Of a stretch of DNA of 36,161 bases, positions 8,363 through 16,588 are shown piece by piece. The notes under the pieces are model-generated. The model searched no databases, was not told where the DNA came from, and worked only from the letters and a program-made list of their open reading frames with translations. Both the position numbers and the translations under genes were made by a program. Source of the stretch: Bacteroidaceae bacterium (GTDB taxonomy: Bacteria; Bacteroidota; Bacteroidia; Bacteroidales; Bacteroidaceae); the NCBI GenBank assembly GCA_017556585.1, contig JAFYMP010000024.1:1-36161 (forward strand). The letters run 5' to 3'. Position 1 is the stretch's first letter, and each line of letters opens with the position of its first letter.

Positions 8363-9244
8363 ATGCAACTTATTGACGGAAAGGCAATAGCCGAACAGGT
8401 TAAACAGGAGATAGCAGCACAGGTAGCAGAAATGGTTGCCAACGGACAGAAGCGTCCGCATTTGGCTGCAATTTTAGTAGGTCACGATGGCGGTAGCGAA
8501 ACATACGTAGCAAACAAAGTAAAGGCCTGCGAAGTATGCGGTTTCACATCTACTTTAATACGTTTTGAAGCAGACATTACTGAAGAAGAGCTATTAGCAA
8601 AGGTAAAAGAACTGAACGAAGATGACGATGTAGATGGTTTTATAGTACAGCTACCATTGCCAAAACACATTAACGAACAGCACGTTATAGAGGCTATCGA
8701 CTACCGTAAAGATGTAGATGGTTTCCATCCTATCAACGTAGGTAGAATGAATATTGGCTTACCATGTTTTGTATCTGCTACACCAAACGGCATATTAGAA
8801 CTTCTTAAAAGATACAATATTGAAACCAAAGGAAAGAAATGTGTTGTATTGGGACGTAGTAACATTGTAGGCAAACCTATGGCCGCACTGCTTATGCAGA
8901 AAGCGTACCCTGGCGATTGCACTGTAACCGTATGCCACAGCCATACCGCAAATATAAAAGAGGAGTGTCAGGCAGCCGATATTATAGTAGCTGCATTGGG
9001 ACAGCCTGAATTTGTTACAGCCGATATGGTAAAACCGGGTGCTGTTATAATTGACGTTGGTACCACAAGAGTACCGGACTCAACACGCAAGAGTGGCTTT
9101 AAGCTGACCGGCGACGTTAAATTTGATGAGGTTGCTCCAAAGTGCAGTTTCATCACTCCTGTTCCGGGTGGCGTAGGTCCTATGACTATCTGTTCTCTAA
9201 TGAAGAACACCTTATTGGCAGGAGAGAAAGTCATTTACAAATGA
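8363..9244 (+). CDS. folD: Methylenetetrahydrofolate dehydrogenase / cyclohydrolase
   Basis: A 293-residue bifunctional one-carbon enzyme converting 5,10-methylene-THF to 10-formyl-THF with NADP. Family motifs are clear: [25 protein letters not shown], the nucleotide-binding [20 protein letters not shown] and [10 protein letters not shown]. The catalytic lysine region is [10 protein letters not shown] near residue 56. Length is typical. The TGA stop overlaps the ATG of the CapA-like gene in an ATGA, which indicates translational coupling. Confidence 0.97.
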   Translation: MQLIDGKAIAEQVKQEIAAQVAEMVANGQKRPHLAAILVGHDGGSETYVANKVKACEVCGFTSTLIRFEADITEEELLAKVKELNEDDDVDGFIVQLPLPKHINEQHVIEAIDYRKDVDGFHPINVGRMNIGLPCFVSATPNGILELLKRYNIETKGKKCVVLGRSNIVGKPMAALLMQKAYPGDCTVTVCHSHTANIKEECQAADIIVAALGQPEFVTADMVKPGAVIIDVGTTRVPDSTRKSGFKLTGDVKFDEVAPKCSFITPVPGGVGPMTICSLMKNTLLAGEKVIYK

Positions 9245-10197
9245 CACTATTAGCAACATTAGCAACAACATTATTACAGATATGGGGGAATTGGGTATCG
9301 CCAATTCCCTCTACTGCTTCATTGTACTTTGCCGGTGATGCAATGCAACACATTGCACAGATAGAGAGTGCAGAAAAAGAAGATGGTACGTACAGTTACG
9401 AAAATTGCTTTACACATGTAAAGGAACAGGTATCGGAAGCCAATTTAGCTATCTGTAATTTAGAAGTTACACTTGGAGGCGAACCATACAGAGGCTATCC
9501 TCAGTTCTCTGCCCCCGATGAATTTGCAGCAGCGCTCAAAGAAACCGGTTTTGACATTCTTCTAACTGCAAACAACCATTGTCTGGACAGAAGAAATAAA
9601 GGTTTGATACGCACGCTCGATGTATTGGATTCACTTGGTATTGCTCACGTTGGTACATATAGAGACAGTGCTGAACGCGATTCGCTTTATCCATATATTA
9701 CCACTGTAAACAACATAAAATTTGCCATACTGAATTACACCTATGGCACAAACGGCATACCTGTCAGCCCACCCTGTATAGTTAATCTTATAGATACCGC
9801 ACAGATACTGATTGATATAAATAAAGCCAGAAGTAAAAAAGCCGATGTAATAATAGCCTGTATGCATTGGGGCGATGAATATGTATTAAAACAGAACAAA
9901 ACCCAGGAACAACTTACTGATTGGCTGATAGCAAATGGCGTTAACCATATAATAGGTAACCATCCACACGTAATCCAGCCCACAGAATTAAGGAAAGACA
10001 AATATAATGGCGGTCACCATTTTATAGCATATTCATTGGGTAACTACATATCAAATATGAGTGCCAGACATACCGATATAGGATTAACAGCTACACTCCG
10101 TTTTTCAAAATTAGCCTTTACCACATTATTGACAGATGTCAGCACCGATTCTGTCCGCACAGACAGAAATGGGTTTATTATCCGCCCTTTTGAATAA
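9241..10197 (+). CDS. CapA family metallophosphatase-like protein
   Basis: A 318-residue protein related to PgsA/CapA, a calcineurin-like fold named after poly-gamma-glutamate capsule genes. Motifs are FAGDAMQH (first metal site), [22 protein letters not shown] (the GNH-like motif, here ANNH), MHWGDEY and [11 protein letters not shown]. The start at 9241 overlaps the folD stop as ATGA; a longer frame running back into folD is rejected. The first 25 residues are hydrophobic and may be a membrane anchor or weak signal peptide. No capsule genes are nearby, so the physiological role is uncertain. Distant relatives act as phosphatases or cell-wall enzymes. Confidence 0.85.
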   Translation: MTLLATLATTLLQIWGNWVSPIPSTASLYFAGDAMQHIAQIESAEKEDGTYSYENCFTHVKEQVSEANLAICNLEVTLGGEPYRGYPQFSAPDEFAAALKETGFDILLTANNHCLDRRNKGLIRTLDVLDSLGIAHVGTYRDSAERDSLYPYITTVNNIKFAILNYTYGTNGIPVSPPCIVNLIDTAQILIDINKARSKKADVIIACMHWGDEYVLKQNKTQEQLTDWLIANGVNHIIGNHPHVIQPTELRKDKYNGGHHFIAYSLGNYISNMSARHTDIGLTATLRFSKLAFTTLLTDVSTDSVRTDRNGFIIRPFE

Positions 10198-10213
10198 ATT
10201 TCTGCTCAAGCTA

Positions 10214-10244
10214 TTTGCATTTTCAAATAATAAGCGTATCTTTG
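10214..10244 (+). promoter_or_regulatory. Promoter of tRNA-His
   Basis: TTTG (10214-10217) and TATCTTTG (10237-10244) are 19 bp apart, a full consensus Bacteroidetes promoter. RNA would start near 10251, about 20 nt ahead of the tRNA. Confidence 0.75.
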
Positions 10245-10272
10245 CACCGCTTTTAGCAAAACAACTATAGAT

Positions 10273-10347
10273 GGTGCCTATAGTTCAGTTGGTTAGAGCG
10301 TCAGATTGTGGTTCTGAATGTCGTCGGTTCGAGTCCGACTAGGCACC
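10273..10347 (+). tRNA. tRNA-His (GTG)
   Basis: The cloverleaf is complete. The acceptor stem is GTGCCTA / TAGGCAC. The extra G(-1) typical of histidine tRNA is at 10273, opposite C73 at 10347. The D arm is TAGTTCAGTTGGTTAGAGC, the anticodon loop TTGTGGT gives GTG, and the T arm is TCGGTTCGAGTCCGA. The 3' CCA is not encoded (the genome continues CAA), so it must be added after transcription. Confidence 0.97.
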
Positions 10348-10353
10348 CAAAAT

Positions 10354-10392
10354 AAAAAGTTCAAGCGGATTTAGGTCCGCTTGAACTTTTTT
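10354..10392 (+). terminator. Terminator after tRNA-His
   Basis: A 16-bp perfect stem (10354-10369 with 10376-10391) with a 6-nt loop, whose distal arm runs into a tract of Ts. It starts 7 bp after the tRNA. Confidence 0.9.
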
Positions 10393-10395
10393 ATG

Positions 10396-10403
10396 TAAGT
10401 TTG
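10396..10403 (+). promoter_or_regulatory. -7 box of the outer-membrane barrel gene
   Basis: TAAGTTTG matches TAnnTTTG and would start RNA about 20 nt before the ATG at 10429. The -33 region falls in the tRNA terminator arm and has no clear TTTG. Confidence 0.45.
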
Positions 10404-10428
10404 TAAACAAAACCAATAACTAAACTAT

Positions 10429-11760
10429 ATGAAAAGAAAATTGATAGCTGTAGTTTTTGCTGTTATGGCAACAACAATAGTTAGTGCACAAAGCAACAAA
10501 GAGATAGTTAAAACAGGTATAAATTTGGGACCTCTCCCGGTAGTTGCCTTCGATGCTGACCGTGGATTCCAGTATGGAGCGTTACTAAACATCTACAACT
10601 TTGATGATGGCAGCACCTACCCTAACCCAAAATCGACCTGGATGCTGGAAGCATCGGCTTACACTAAAGGCAGTTACAAGTTTGTAGCCAACTATGACAA
10701 ACGCGAACTCACAGACAATATACGCCTGTCAGTATGCACAGGTTATTACAATGATCGCGCATTAGATTTCTACGGATTCAACGGTTATCAGAGCAACTAC
10801 GACATGAACTTTATAGAGCCATTGATATCATATTCAGAAGGCAGTAGTTTTAAGAAAACACCAAAAGGTTTCTACCGTTACAGTCGTCAGATGGTCAAGA
10901 TTAAGGCAGATTTAACCGGAGAGATTGCCGACAATCTCTACTGGGAAGCCGGTTATAATTTCAACTGGTTGGACATATCCTCTTTCACACCGGAAGGCTA
11001 CACCATTTTAGGAGATAGAATACCGGGCGGAACAACACTGTTTGACCTTTACAAGACCTGGGGTATAGTGCCATTAGATCAGGCAGATGGCGGTATAGTA
11101 TCTTCTATCAGATTAGGATTGATGTACGACACCCGCAACGTAGAAAACAACCCCACAAAGGGTATATGGGCAGAAGCACATCTTGATATTGCTCCAAAGT
11201 TTTTGGGCACAACACATCAGCACTTCACACTATCTGCCAATATGCGCCAGTATCTGCCAATAGCCGATAATTTGACATTTGCATACCGTGTAGCATATCA
11301 GGGACTTTTGAATGACGATGCGCCTTGGTATATGATGCCATTCTATACAAGCATGGGACCAAAACAGGATTTTGACGGTGTAGGCGGCTACAGAACTGCA
11401 CGTGGATTGATGCTGAACAGAGTTGTAGGTAAACACACAGCTTTCTACAATGCAGAAATGAGATGGCGTTTTGTTAACTTCCAGAAGTGGAATCAGAACA
11501 TTGCTTTTGCTCTTACCGGTTTCTGCGATGGTGCATACACTATTAAAGGTTATGATATAGAGGCTAAGACTCCGCTTAATGCAGATCTTTACAGCCAGTT
11601 TATTGACACCAGTAAAAAAGACGGCATACATGCCGCTGCAGGTGCAGGACTGCGTTTCATTATGAATCAGAACTTTATTGTGGCATTTGAATATGCAAAA
11701 TGTTTTAACCCACAAGACGGTAATGGAGCATTCTACATAAACACCGGATTCCTATTCTAA
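10429..11760 (+). CDS. Omp85/BamA-TamA-like outer-membrane barrel protein
   Basis: A 443-residue protein with a signal peptide (MKRKLIAVVFAVMATTIVSAQ) and a sequence of alternating beta strands ending in an aromatic residue (YINTGFLF), typical of outer-membrane barrels. The region LGLMYDTRNVENNPTKG and the segment GGYRTARG resemble the D15/Omp85 barrel and its VRGYR-type lid-lock motif. No POTRA domains are present: the barrel begins soon after the signal peptide. It therefore cannot be a standard BamA and is probably one of the short 'surface antigen' barrels common in Bacteroidetes. It is a single gene between the tRNA-His terminator and a convergent hairpin. Its substrate is unknown. Confidence 0.82.
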   Translation: MKRKLIAVVFAVMATTIVSAQSNKEIVKTGINLGPLPVVAFDADRGFQYGALLNIYNFDDGSTYPNPKSTWMLEASAYTKGSYKFVANYDKRELTDNIRLSVCTGYYNDRALDFYGFNGYQSNYDMNFIEPLISYSEGSSFKKTPKGFYRYSRQMVKIKADLTGEIADNLYWEAGYNFNWLDISSFTPEGYTILGDRIPGGTTLFDLYKTWGIVPLDQADGGIVSSIRLGLMYDTRNVENNPTKGIWAEAHLDIAPKFLGTTHQHFTLSANMRQYLPIADNLTFAYRVAYQGLLNDDAPWYMMPFYTSMGPKQDFDGVGGYRTARGLMLNRVVGKHTAFYNAEMRWRFVNFQKWNQNIAFALTGFCDGAYTIKGYDIEAKTPLNADLYSQFIDTSKKDGIHAAAGAGLRFIMNQNFIVAFEYAKCFNPQDGNGAFYINTGFLF

Positions 11761-11780
11761 CAGACATCCTCATAACATAA

Positions 11781-11815
11781 CAATGCCCGTAATCACTTGA
11801 TGGTTACGGGCATTG
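11781..11815. terminator. Bidirectional stem-loop between convergent genes
   Basis: The 12-bp stem CAATGCCCGTAA / TTACGGGCATTG (11781-11792 with 11804-11815) lies 20 bp after the barrel gene and 25 bp after the minus-strand M56 gene. U-tracts are weak on both strands, but the position suits a shared terminator. Confidence 0.6.
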
Positions 11816-11840
11816 TAATTATGAACTAAACATGACCTTA

Positions 11841-14192
11841 TCAGTATCTGCTTAGCATATTTTTTGGCATGGGTTTAACATCCAGATTTTTCAATCCTTT
11901 TATTGGACCTGCATTGCTCAGACGAATCTCCTGCGGAATGTCACCATAAACATAATCCACTTTCCTTACATTTTCAGGGAGGGGCGGAAATACTTGTACT
12001 CTGCAAACCTTTTTGCCAACCTGGTTGTGTATCCAATAATATGTATCTAACGGCAAGTGTTCCGCACTGCTTATATAGAAATGGGTAGTCTTAGTTCCTT
12101 TTTTTGAGACCAACGCTGTCTCTGAAGATGTATAGAACCAGTGGTCATAAAAGTTTATATCATTAAAAAGTAATACGTATGTACAACCATCACCTCTATA
12201 TACTTCAGGTAGTCTGCGGCCTTCATTGTAATATTCATAATCACTGATAGTCTCAAAATCTGTGTACATAGGCCAAGTCTGTTCATTGAACGCACTATAG
12301 TTTGGCGATTTATCGCGCAACATAGTAGGAGCTTGAGACTGAGCATTATTTTGATAAGTAATGAATTGCGGAATCATAGTGTGTTTGTCGTCCTCAATAA
12401 CAATTGTACCGTCGGGCAGACGATAAGCGCCTTTTTCCAGCATCTTTATTCCAGCATTTTGGAATAGCTTCTCTATAGCTTTATTTATGTTTGCATCTAT
12501 ATCTGAATAAAGAGCTATCTTTGATTTTTTAAATGCATTTTCAAACTCTTTGTTACGCAATTGTTTTGCCGCTTGCATAGTATTTACAAGCAATGTATAT
12601 TGTTTTGCCGCATTCTTATCAGTTTTTGTCAATTCTTCGTATTCAGTCAGGCGTATATAGCCTTCCGGACACTTAAAACCCCACTGAGGCGAAACAAACT
12701 CTTTATATGGGTCATCATCAGCAGATACAACCTCTTCATCCTTAGCTACCTGAACAGAATACTTATATTCTACTTTACCATTGGCAACTGTCACAGTAGT
12801 ATCTACATTCATACCACCCATACTACCTTCCAACACTTCTGCCAGAAGCCCCATTTGGTCACTCAGATTTTCCATCTGCGACATTGTAGTGTCATAGTTG
12901 GCATTTGCAGCTAAATTTGCTATATCCAATATTACATTTCCAGTTCCTGTTATTGCACTAAATGCACCTTCAAATATCTTTTTTATCAGTCCGGCCATCT
13001 CAACAGGCCCTATTGCTGTATCCAGATTAATTATTTCAACATCACCATTCTGAACCGATATATACATACCTGTAGTATCATTAACTGCTATTGGTTCTTC
13101 CGGCAGTGTTGGTTCTTCTAAAGATGGTACCGGTTCTTCTGCTGTTGCACCAATCTCTTGTAAAGATGGAGTAGCTTCTGCAAATGTTGCACTCTCTTCT
13201 GACGGTTCGTAAACGTAAATGGTTTCTGCCTTTGCAACGTTGCAACAGAGCAAAGCTGTTACAGCCATCAGATATGCTGTAGCGCCAATTTTTGCCTTTA
13301 TTGACATACGTTTGTTGCTACTCTGTAACATCTCTATAAAACGTCTGCGAATAAAAGAATGGTTAAATCCATTGGCTATAACAACATCACCATTCAGCAC
13401 CTCTTCTATAAGTATGGTTTGGTATTTATATACATCTTCACCATTGCTTAGCACATCGCTATCGGCTTCAAATTCATGAACATTACGCAGTTCAGCACGA
13501 GCCCACCATATAAACGGATTCCAAAACAGAATTCGCGTTATAGTTTCAGCAATCCATACATCTATATAATGACGATGCTTAATATGAGCCTTTTCGTGAA
13601 TCAGTATCATTCGTGCCTGAATCTCTGTAAGACTGTTTGGCATATAAATGCTTCTATAGAAAGAGAATGGAGCATCTATAGATTCATCTGTATAGATAGT
13701 GACATTATTTGGTTCTTCTTTTGCTACTGAAGCACTTTTGCGTATCTTCCGCATCTTTACTATGTTAACAACCAATGGAATTGAAAGCACCAACAACACA
13801 ACAATATAGGCAAATGGCAAAAACTTCCATATATCAAAATCAGCTAATCTGCTTTCTGATACAGAATTTTGTGCAGTAGTTGCTGCAGTCGTTTCTGTTA
13901 CTGCAGCAGTATTTGTTGTTGAGCTTTCATATACACCAGCCTCTGTTTGTACAGCAACAGGTGTATCTACCTTTACAACAATAGGTTCCGGTGTATATGT
14001 AAATCTTAAACAAGCTATGATTAGTGCCACAAAAGGCATTGTAAGCAAGTACATACGCTTTGCTTTATATGTAGCTTGTTTGCGCCATACTATCCAATAC
14101 AGTAGCATTAATAGCCCTGTGACCAATATGAAACGGCAAACTAATTCTAATAATGGAGAAAAAATCGCTGTCATAATATATATTGATTTCAA
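11841..14192 (-). CDS. BlaR1-like M56 membrane metalloprotease with novel C-terminal domain
   Basis: A 783-residue membrane protein. Hydrophobic segments are near residues 10-35, 47-63, 125-147 and 303-320. The cytoplasmic loop between the last two holds the gluzincin site H199-E-K-A-H203 and the downstream EFEAD (241-245), the M56 signature. In the BlaR1/MecR1 family this protease is activated by an outer signal and inactivates the BlaI-type repressor; that role is inferred here. After the last membrane segment come an acidic E/P-rich linker (325-370) and a variable region. An unrecognised domain of about 290 residues (493-775) follows, with FVSPQWGF, YIRLTEY, LRDKSPNYSAFNEQTW, YDHWFY and IPQEIRLSNAGP. 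It is not a penicillin-binding sensor (no SxxK/SxN/KTG order seen). The gene follows the repressor by 6 bp. The same domain stands alone in the gene at 14849-15898. Confidence 0.88.
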   Translation of the reverse strand: MKSIYIMTAIFSPLLELVCRFILVTGLLMLLYWIVWRKQATYKAKRMYLLTMPFVALIIACLRFTYTPEPIVVKVDTPVAVQTEAGVYESSTTNTAAVTETTAATTAQNSVSESRLADFDIWKFLPFAYIVVLLVLSIPLVVNIVKMRKIRKSASVAKEEPNNVTIYTDESIDAPFSFYRSIYMPNSLTEIQARMILIHEKAHIKHRHYIDVWIAETITRILFWNPFIWWARAELRNVHEFEADSDVLSNGEDVYKYQTILIEEVLNGDVVIANGFNHSFIRRRFIEMLQSSNKRMSIKAKIGATAYLMAVTALLCCNVAKAETIYVYEPSEESATFAEATPSLQEIGATAEEPVPSLEEPTLPEEPIAVNDTTGMYISVQNGDVEIINLDTAIGPVEMAGLIKKIFEGAFSAITGTGNVILDIANLAANANYDTTMSQMENLSDQMGLLAEVLEGSMGGMNVDTTVTVANGKVEYKYSVQVAKDEEVVSADDDPYKEFVSPQWGFKCPEGYIRLTEYEELTKTDKNAAKQYTLLVNTMQAAKQLRNKEFENAFKKSKIALYSDIDANINKAIEKLFQNAGIKMLEKGAYRLPDGTIVIEDDKHTMIPQFITYQNNAQSQAPTMLRDKSPNYSAFNEQTWPMYTDFETISDYEYYNEGRRLPEVYRGDGCTYVLLFNDINFYDHWFYTSSETALVSKKGTKTTHFYISSAEHLPLDTYYWIHNQVGKKVCRVQVFPPLPENVRKVDYVYGDIPQEIRLSNAGPIKGLKNLDVKPMPKNMLSRY
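12277..12332. repeat. 56-bp perfect repeat, copy 1 (inside M56 gene)
   Basis: These 56 bp are identical to 15300-15355 in the paralogous gene. They encode the conserved APTMLRDKSPNYSAFNEQT stretch. Identity includes all synonymous positions, unlike the flanking coding sequence. Confidence 0.95.
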
Positions 14193-14198
14193 GTTGTT

Positions 14199-14579
14199 TT
14201 ACTTTTTGCTTTTGTTTAGTAGAGATATTATCTCATCTATCTCTGAATTTGATAATCTCTCTTTTTGAGCAAAGAACGATAAGAAAGATTTGAACGAACC
14301 TTTAAACAGGGTATTTCTGGTCTCCTCCATAAAACCCTGTGTATAATCTTCACGGGACATAATAGGAATATACACATGCGATTTGCCTTGCGTCTCTGTC
14401 TTCACTACACATTTCTGCACTAATACTCTTAATACTGTCTGTACGGTTGTATATGCAGGTTTTGGTTCCTGCATATTTTCCATCACTTCTGTAACTGTAG
14501 CCTTACCCATATCCCAAAGGATATTCATTATATGAAGTTCAGATTTGGTAAGACTACGATATTTTGTATCTATATCCAT
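14199..14579 (-). CDS. BlaI/MecI/CopY family transcriptional repressor
   Basis: A 126-residue winged-helix protein with the family pattern: LTKSELHIMNILWDMGKATVTEVM (first helices), then AYTTVQTVLRVLVQKCVV (recognition helix and wing) and a C-terminal dimerisation part. In characterised family members the repressor binds palindromes with TAC/GTA-type half sites and is removed when the partner M56 protease is activated. Here the partner gene follows directly at 6 bp. A 19-bp operator candidate lies over the -33 region of its own promoter and, identically, upstream of the paralog gene at 15898. Autoregulation is therefore likely. What signal relieves repression is unknown. Confidence 0.92.
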   Translation of the reverse strand: MDIDTKYRSLTKSELHIMNILWDMGKATVTEVMENMQEPKPAYTTVQTVLRVLVQKCVVKTETQGKSHVYIPIMSREDYTQGFMEETRNTLFKGSFKSFLSFFAQKERLSNSEIDEIISLLNKSKK

Positions 14580-14609
14580 ATTATTACTTTTTTATTATCA
14601 TTACTGCGG

Positions 14610-14656
14610 CAAAAGTATTGTAACAGTTTTCCGCACGCAACTATTTTAATAGTAGG
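14610..14656 (-). promoter_or_regulatory. blaI-type promoter with operator (site A)
   Basis: On the minus strand the -7 box TACTTTTG (14610-14617) lies 20 bp after TTG, the end of a 19-bp element. That element reads CAACTATTTTAATAGTAGG on the plus strand (14638-14656). It holds the inverted repeat ACTATT-TT-AATAGT, which resembles BlaI/MecI operators. The identical 19 bp occurs at 15976-15994 with the same 20-bp spacing. A further TTAACACT-N-TTAACA stretch just upstream is also shared. Confidence 0.75.
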
Positions 14657-14750
14657 CAATCAAAAATTAACACTATTAACAAGAATTAACAGTAGAATGT
14701 TTATGGCCTTGCTATATTTGCATTGTAATTAAATCTCAAAGATATATTTG

Positions 14751-14793
14751 AAACAGCCCATATTCACTTTTATAAGGAGGATAAGGGCTGTTT
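14751..14793 (-). terminator. Possible terminator of the paralog gene
   Basis: The 9-bp arms AAACAGCCC (14751-14759) and GGGCTGTTT (14785-14793) enclose a 25-nt loop, about 55 bp beyond the stop of the minus-strand gene. The U-tract on the minus strand is short, so it is a weak candidate. Confidence 0.4.
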
Positions 14794-14831
14794 GCTTAAT
14801 TAACTATTAACTAAATATATTTCAATCTATC

Positions 14832-14843
14832 AATAGTAGGTGA
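14832..14843. promoter_or_regulatory. Extra operator half-site
   Basis: AATAGTAGGTGA repeats 12 bp of operator site B (15986-15997). It lies just 3' of the paralog's stop codon. AATAGTAGG occurs four times in this locus: 14648, 14832, 15986 and 16026. This one lacks the second half-site and may be chance. Confidence 0.3.
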
Positions 14844-14848
14844 TAAAC

Positions 14849-15898
14849 CTACAACAGTCTTTTTACCTTCAATTTTTTGTAATGACTAGTTGGGCCGGCA
14901 TTTCCTAAACGAATCTCCTGCGGAATACCACCACTAATATAATCTACCTTCTTTACTTTTTCAGGGAGTAGTGGAAATACATAGACACGTAAAACTATTT
15001 TACCGGATTGGTCATGAACCCAATAGTATGTATCTAAAGGCATATGTTCTGCATAGCTTACCAAATACTTCTCTCCAGTCTTTCTATCTACTAAAGCAGA
15101 ATTAGAAGAGTTATAGAACCAATGATCATAAAACGCTACTGCATTAGGTATTACTACGTATGTGCAATTTTTATCGCAATAAATAGTTGGTTCTTCAATC
15201 ATATTAACTTTTATTCTGCCTTTTTTCTGAACACGCTTACTTTTTGTCTTGATTATATCTTCTATATCTATAGTCTTCAGATTAGTGTATATAGGCCAGG
15301 TCTGTTCATTGAACGCACTATAGTTTGGCGATTTATCGCGCAACATAGTAGGAGCAACTATATGAGCATTTTTTTGATAAGTTATTGACTGAGGATTCAT
15401 AGTATGTCTATCATCCTCTATTACTATTGCTCCGTCTGACAAACGATACGCACCTTTTTCCAACATCTCTATACCGGCACGCTTAAATAACGTTTCTACA
15501 TCAGCGGCAATACTTTTCTCTACATCTATATACATCTGTTTTCCCAAGTCCTTTGCTAAATAATCCGCTCTTAATTTTGAAGCTTGTCTCTTGCAATCCA
15601 TTAATAGGTTATAGTTCTTTGCAATCTCAGAATATTCTTTTGCCAACTTGGCATAATCAGTTAAACGAATATAACCATCAGGACACTCAAATCCCCACTG
15701 AGGAGAAACAAAGTGTTTGTATTCATCCGGATCTGCATTGTATTCATCAATCAAACGATTCTTTATTGCATCATCTACTACTATATTACCCACTTTAAGA
15801 CTCTTGTTTTTGTAGTCATTAATTGTTTCAGCCTGGATTGTGGAACACAATGTACCGCCAAGCAACAATACCCATACTGTACTAAATATCTTTTTCAT
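14849..15898 (-). CDS. Exported stand-alone copy of the M56 protease sensor domain
   Basis: A 349-residue protein beginning MKKIFSTVWVLLLGGTLCST with a probable signal-peptidase cleavage after QA near residue 23, so it is exported. A longer frame back to 15967 would run through the -7 box and is rejected. From about residue 55 to the end it matches residues 493-775 of the M56 protease: HFVSPQWGFECPDGYIRLTDY, LEKGAYRLSDGAIVIEDD, LRDKSPNYSAFNEQTW, FYDHWFY, LPLDTYYWVHDQ and IPQEIRLGNAGP. I recognise no known family. It has no membrane anchor apart from the signal peptide. Its promoter has the same operator as the repressor gene. It could be a soluble competitor, a partner of the sensor, or the functional output of the regulon. 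Confidence 0.85.
   Translation of the reverse strand: MKKIFSTVWVLLLGGTLCSTIQAETINDYKNKSLKVGNIVVDDAIKNRLIDEYNADPDEYKHFVSPQWGFECPDGYIRLTDYAKLAKEYSEIAKNYNLLMDCKRQASKLRADYLAKDLGKQMYIDVEKSIAADVETLFKRAGIEMLEKGAYRLSDGAIVIEDDRHTMNPQSITYQKNAHIVAPTMLRDKSPNYSAFNEQTWPIYTNLKTIDIEDIIKTKSKRVQKKGRIKVNMIEEPTIYCDKNCTYVVIPNAVAFYDHWFYNSSNSALVDRKTGEKYLVSYAEHMPLDTYYWVHDQSGKIVLRVYVFPLLPEKVKKVDYISGGIPQEIRLGNAGPTSHYKKLKVKRLL
15300..15355. repeat. 56-bp perfect repeat, copy 2 (inside paralog gene)
   Basis: Identical to 12277-12332. Within the block lie ACTATAGT (15317-15324) and ATAGTAGG (15345-15352), which look like operator half-sites; the significance is unclear. Confidence 0.95.
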
Positions 15899-15947
15899 AA
15901 AATCCTTTAATAATAAAATTAAACAATACTTTTTGTTCGAACGCCGG

Positions 15948-15994
15948 CAAAGGTATTTTGGGGCCAAATTTCACACAACTATTTTAATAGTAGG
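15948..15994 (-). promoter_or_regulatory. Paralog promoter with operator (site B)
   Basis: On the minus strand the -7 box TACCTTTG (15948-15955) is preceded at 20 bp by the TTG that ends the 19-bp element at 15976-15994. That element is identical to site A upstream of the repressor gene. The inverted repeat ACTATT-TT-AATAGT would cover the -33 position, so bound repressor should block RNA polymerase. An extra AATAGTAGG at 16026-16034 lies further upstream. Confidence 0.75.
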
Positions 15995-16042
15995 TGAATA
16001 ATTATTAACACTTTTAACATATACAAATAGTAGGTAGTATTG

Positions 16043-16067
16043 TTTATCCCGGCTAATCTGGAGATTC
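16043..16067 (+). repeat. 25-bp imperfect direct repeat, left copy
   Basis: It matches 16513-16537 at 20 of 25 positions, with AATCTGGAGAT identical in both. The two copies flank about 445 bp of mostly non-coding sequence, as the ends of a decayed insertion would. Confidence 0.45.
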
Positions 16068-16512
16068 GATGGGAAAATGAAGTGAGATCTGCTGGGGTGA
16101 ACCTACATAACTGACTATAAAAAGCAAAGAAAACACAGAAATAAATATAAAAATGAATTTTATTAGGGTGTGGTGAAGTAAATCCTAAAAAGTATTAGTA
16201 CATTCGCAGTAGGAAATAAGGAAATAAAAAAAAACCGGATTCATCACCTGCATCTATTATCAGGGAGAGGAACTACCGGGACTGCAACGCAAAGATAATA
16301 ATAACATGAATTATAACAAACAATATTTCGAATATTTCATAACGAGTCTATTTGCTGGAACTTGAATAGAGTGATAGGTATTCACAAAGAGTTGTTACTC
16401 GTAATGGGATGGATAAATAAAGATCTCCCAAAATGGATGACAGCCATTGACCGTTTTGATGATGTAACTAAATGTATCAGGCATCGTATGAATTGGTTAT
16501 AATCAGTCAATT
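16068..16512. other. Gene-poor stretch with one degenerate reading frame
   Basis: About 445 bp lie between the two 25-bp direct repeats. No intact gene is seen. The frame at 16317-16502 is open for about 60 codons and looks protein-like (LNRVIGIHKELLLVMGW and PKWMTAIDRFDDVTKCIRHR), but only its last 33 codons follow an ATG (16404). I do not recognise it. A minus-strand TATCTTTG box is at 16289-16296 with no gene suited to it. The best reading is a decayed gene or insertion remnant. Confidence 0.35.
16317..16502 (+). pseudogene. Unrecognised protein-like fragment
   Basis: The open frame follows a TAA at 16314 and ends at TAA 16500-16502. Its composition (many I, L, W, R and D in plausible helix patterns) is more protein-like than its surroundings. 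It has no start codon for the first half. It may be the 3' remnant of a longer gene; no family is assigned. Confidence 0.25.
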
Positions 16513-16537
16513 TTCTTCCCAGCAAATCTGGAGATCC
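16513..16537 (+). repeat. 25-bp imperfect direct repeat, right copy
   Basis: Right-hand partner of 16043-16067; see that entry for the match. Confidence 0.45.
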
Positions 16538-16588
16538 TACAGAGCGGCTTACTCACTATAGATTTTGAAGATTATTTTCCAAAACGGC

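Noticed and set aside
9142..9240. N-terminal extension of the CapA-like protein inside folD
   Set aside because: The ATGA overlap at 9241 gives a normal start; the upstream part is folD in another frame.
11230..11715. 161-codon minus-strand frame inside the outer-membrane barrel gene
   Set aside because: It is antisense to a well-supported gene; the translation is cysteine-rich and has no recognisable motif.
12561..12914. 117-codon plus-strand frame inside the M56 gene
   Set aside because: Antisense shadow of a coding region with strong family motifs; no promoter or family character.
11841..14192. Beta-lactam sensor of the classical BlaR1 type
   Set aside because: The C-terminal domain lacks the SxxK, SxN and KTG motif order of penicillin-binding sensors, and no beta-lactamase gene is present, so antibiotic sensing is not supported.
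15899..15967. N-terminal extension of the exported paralog
   Set aside because: The extra 23 codons cross the -7 promoter box, and a normal signal peptide begins at 15898.
16289..16296. Minus-strand TATCTTTG as a promoter for the paralog gene
   Set aside because: It would give a leader of nearly 400 nt, while a better placed promoter with the shared operator lies at 15948-15994.
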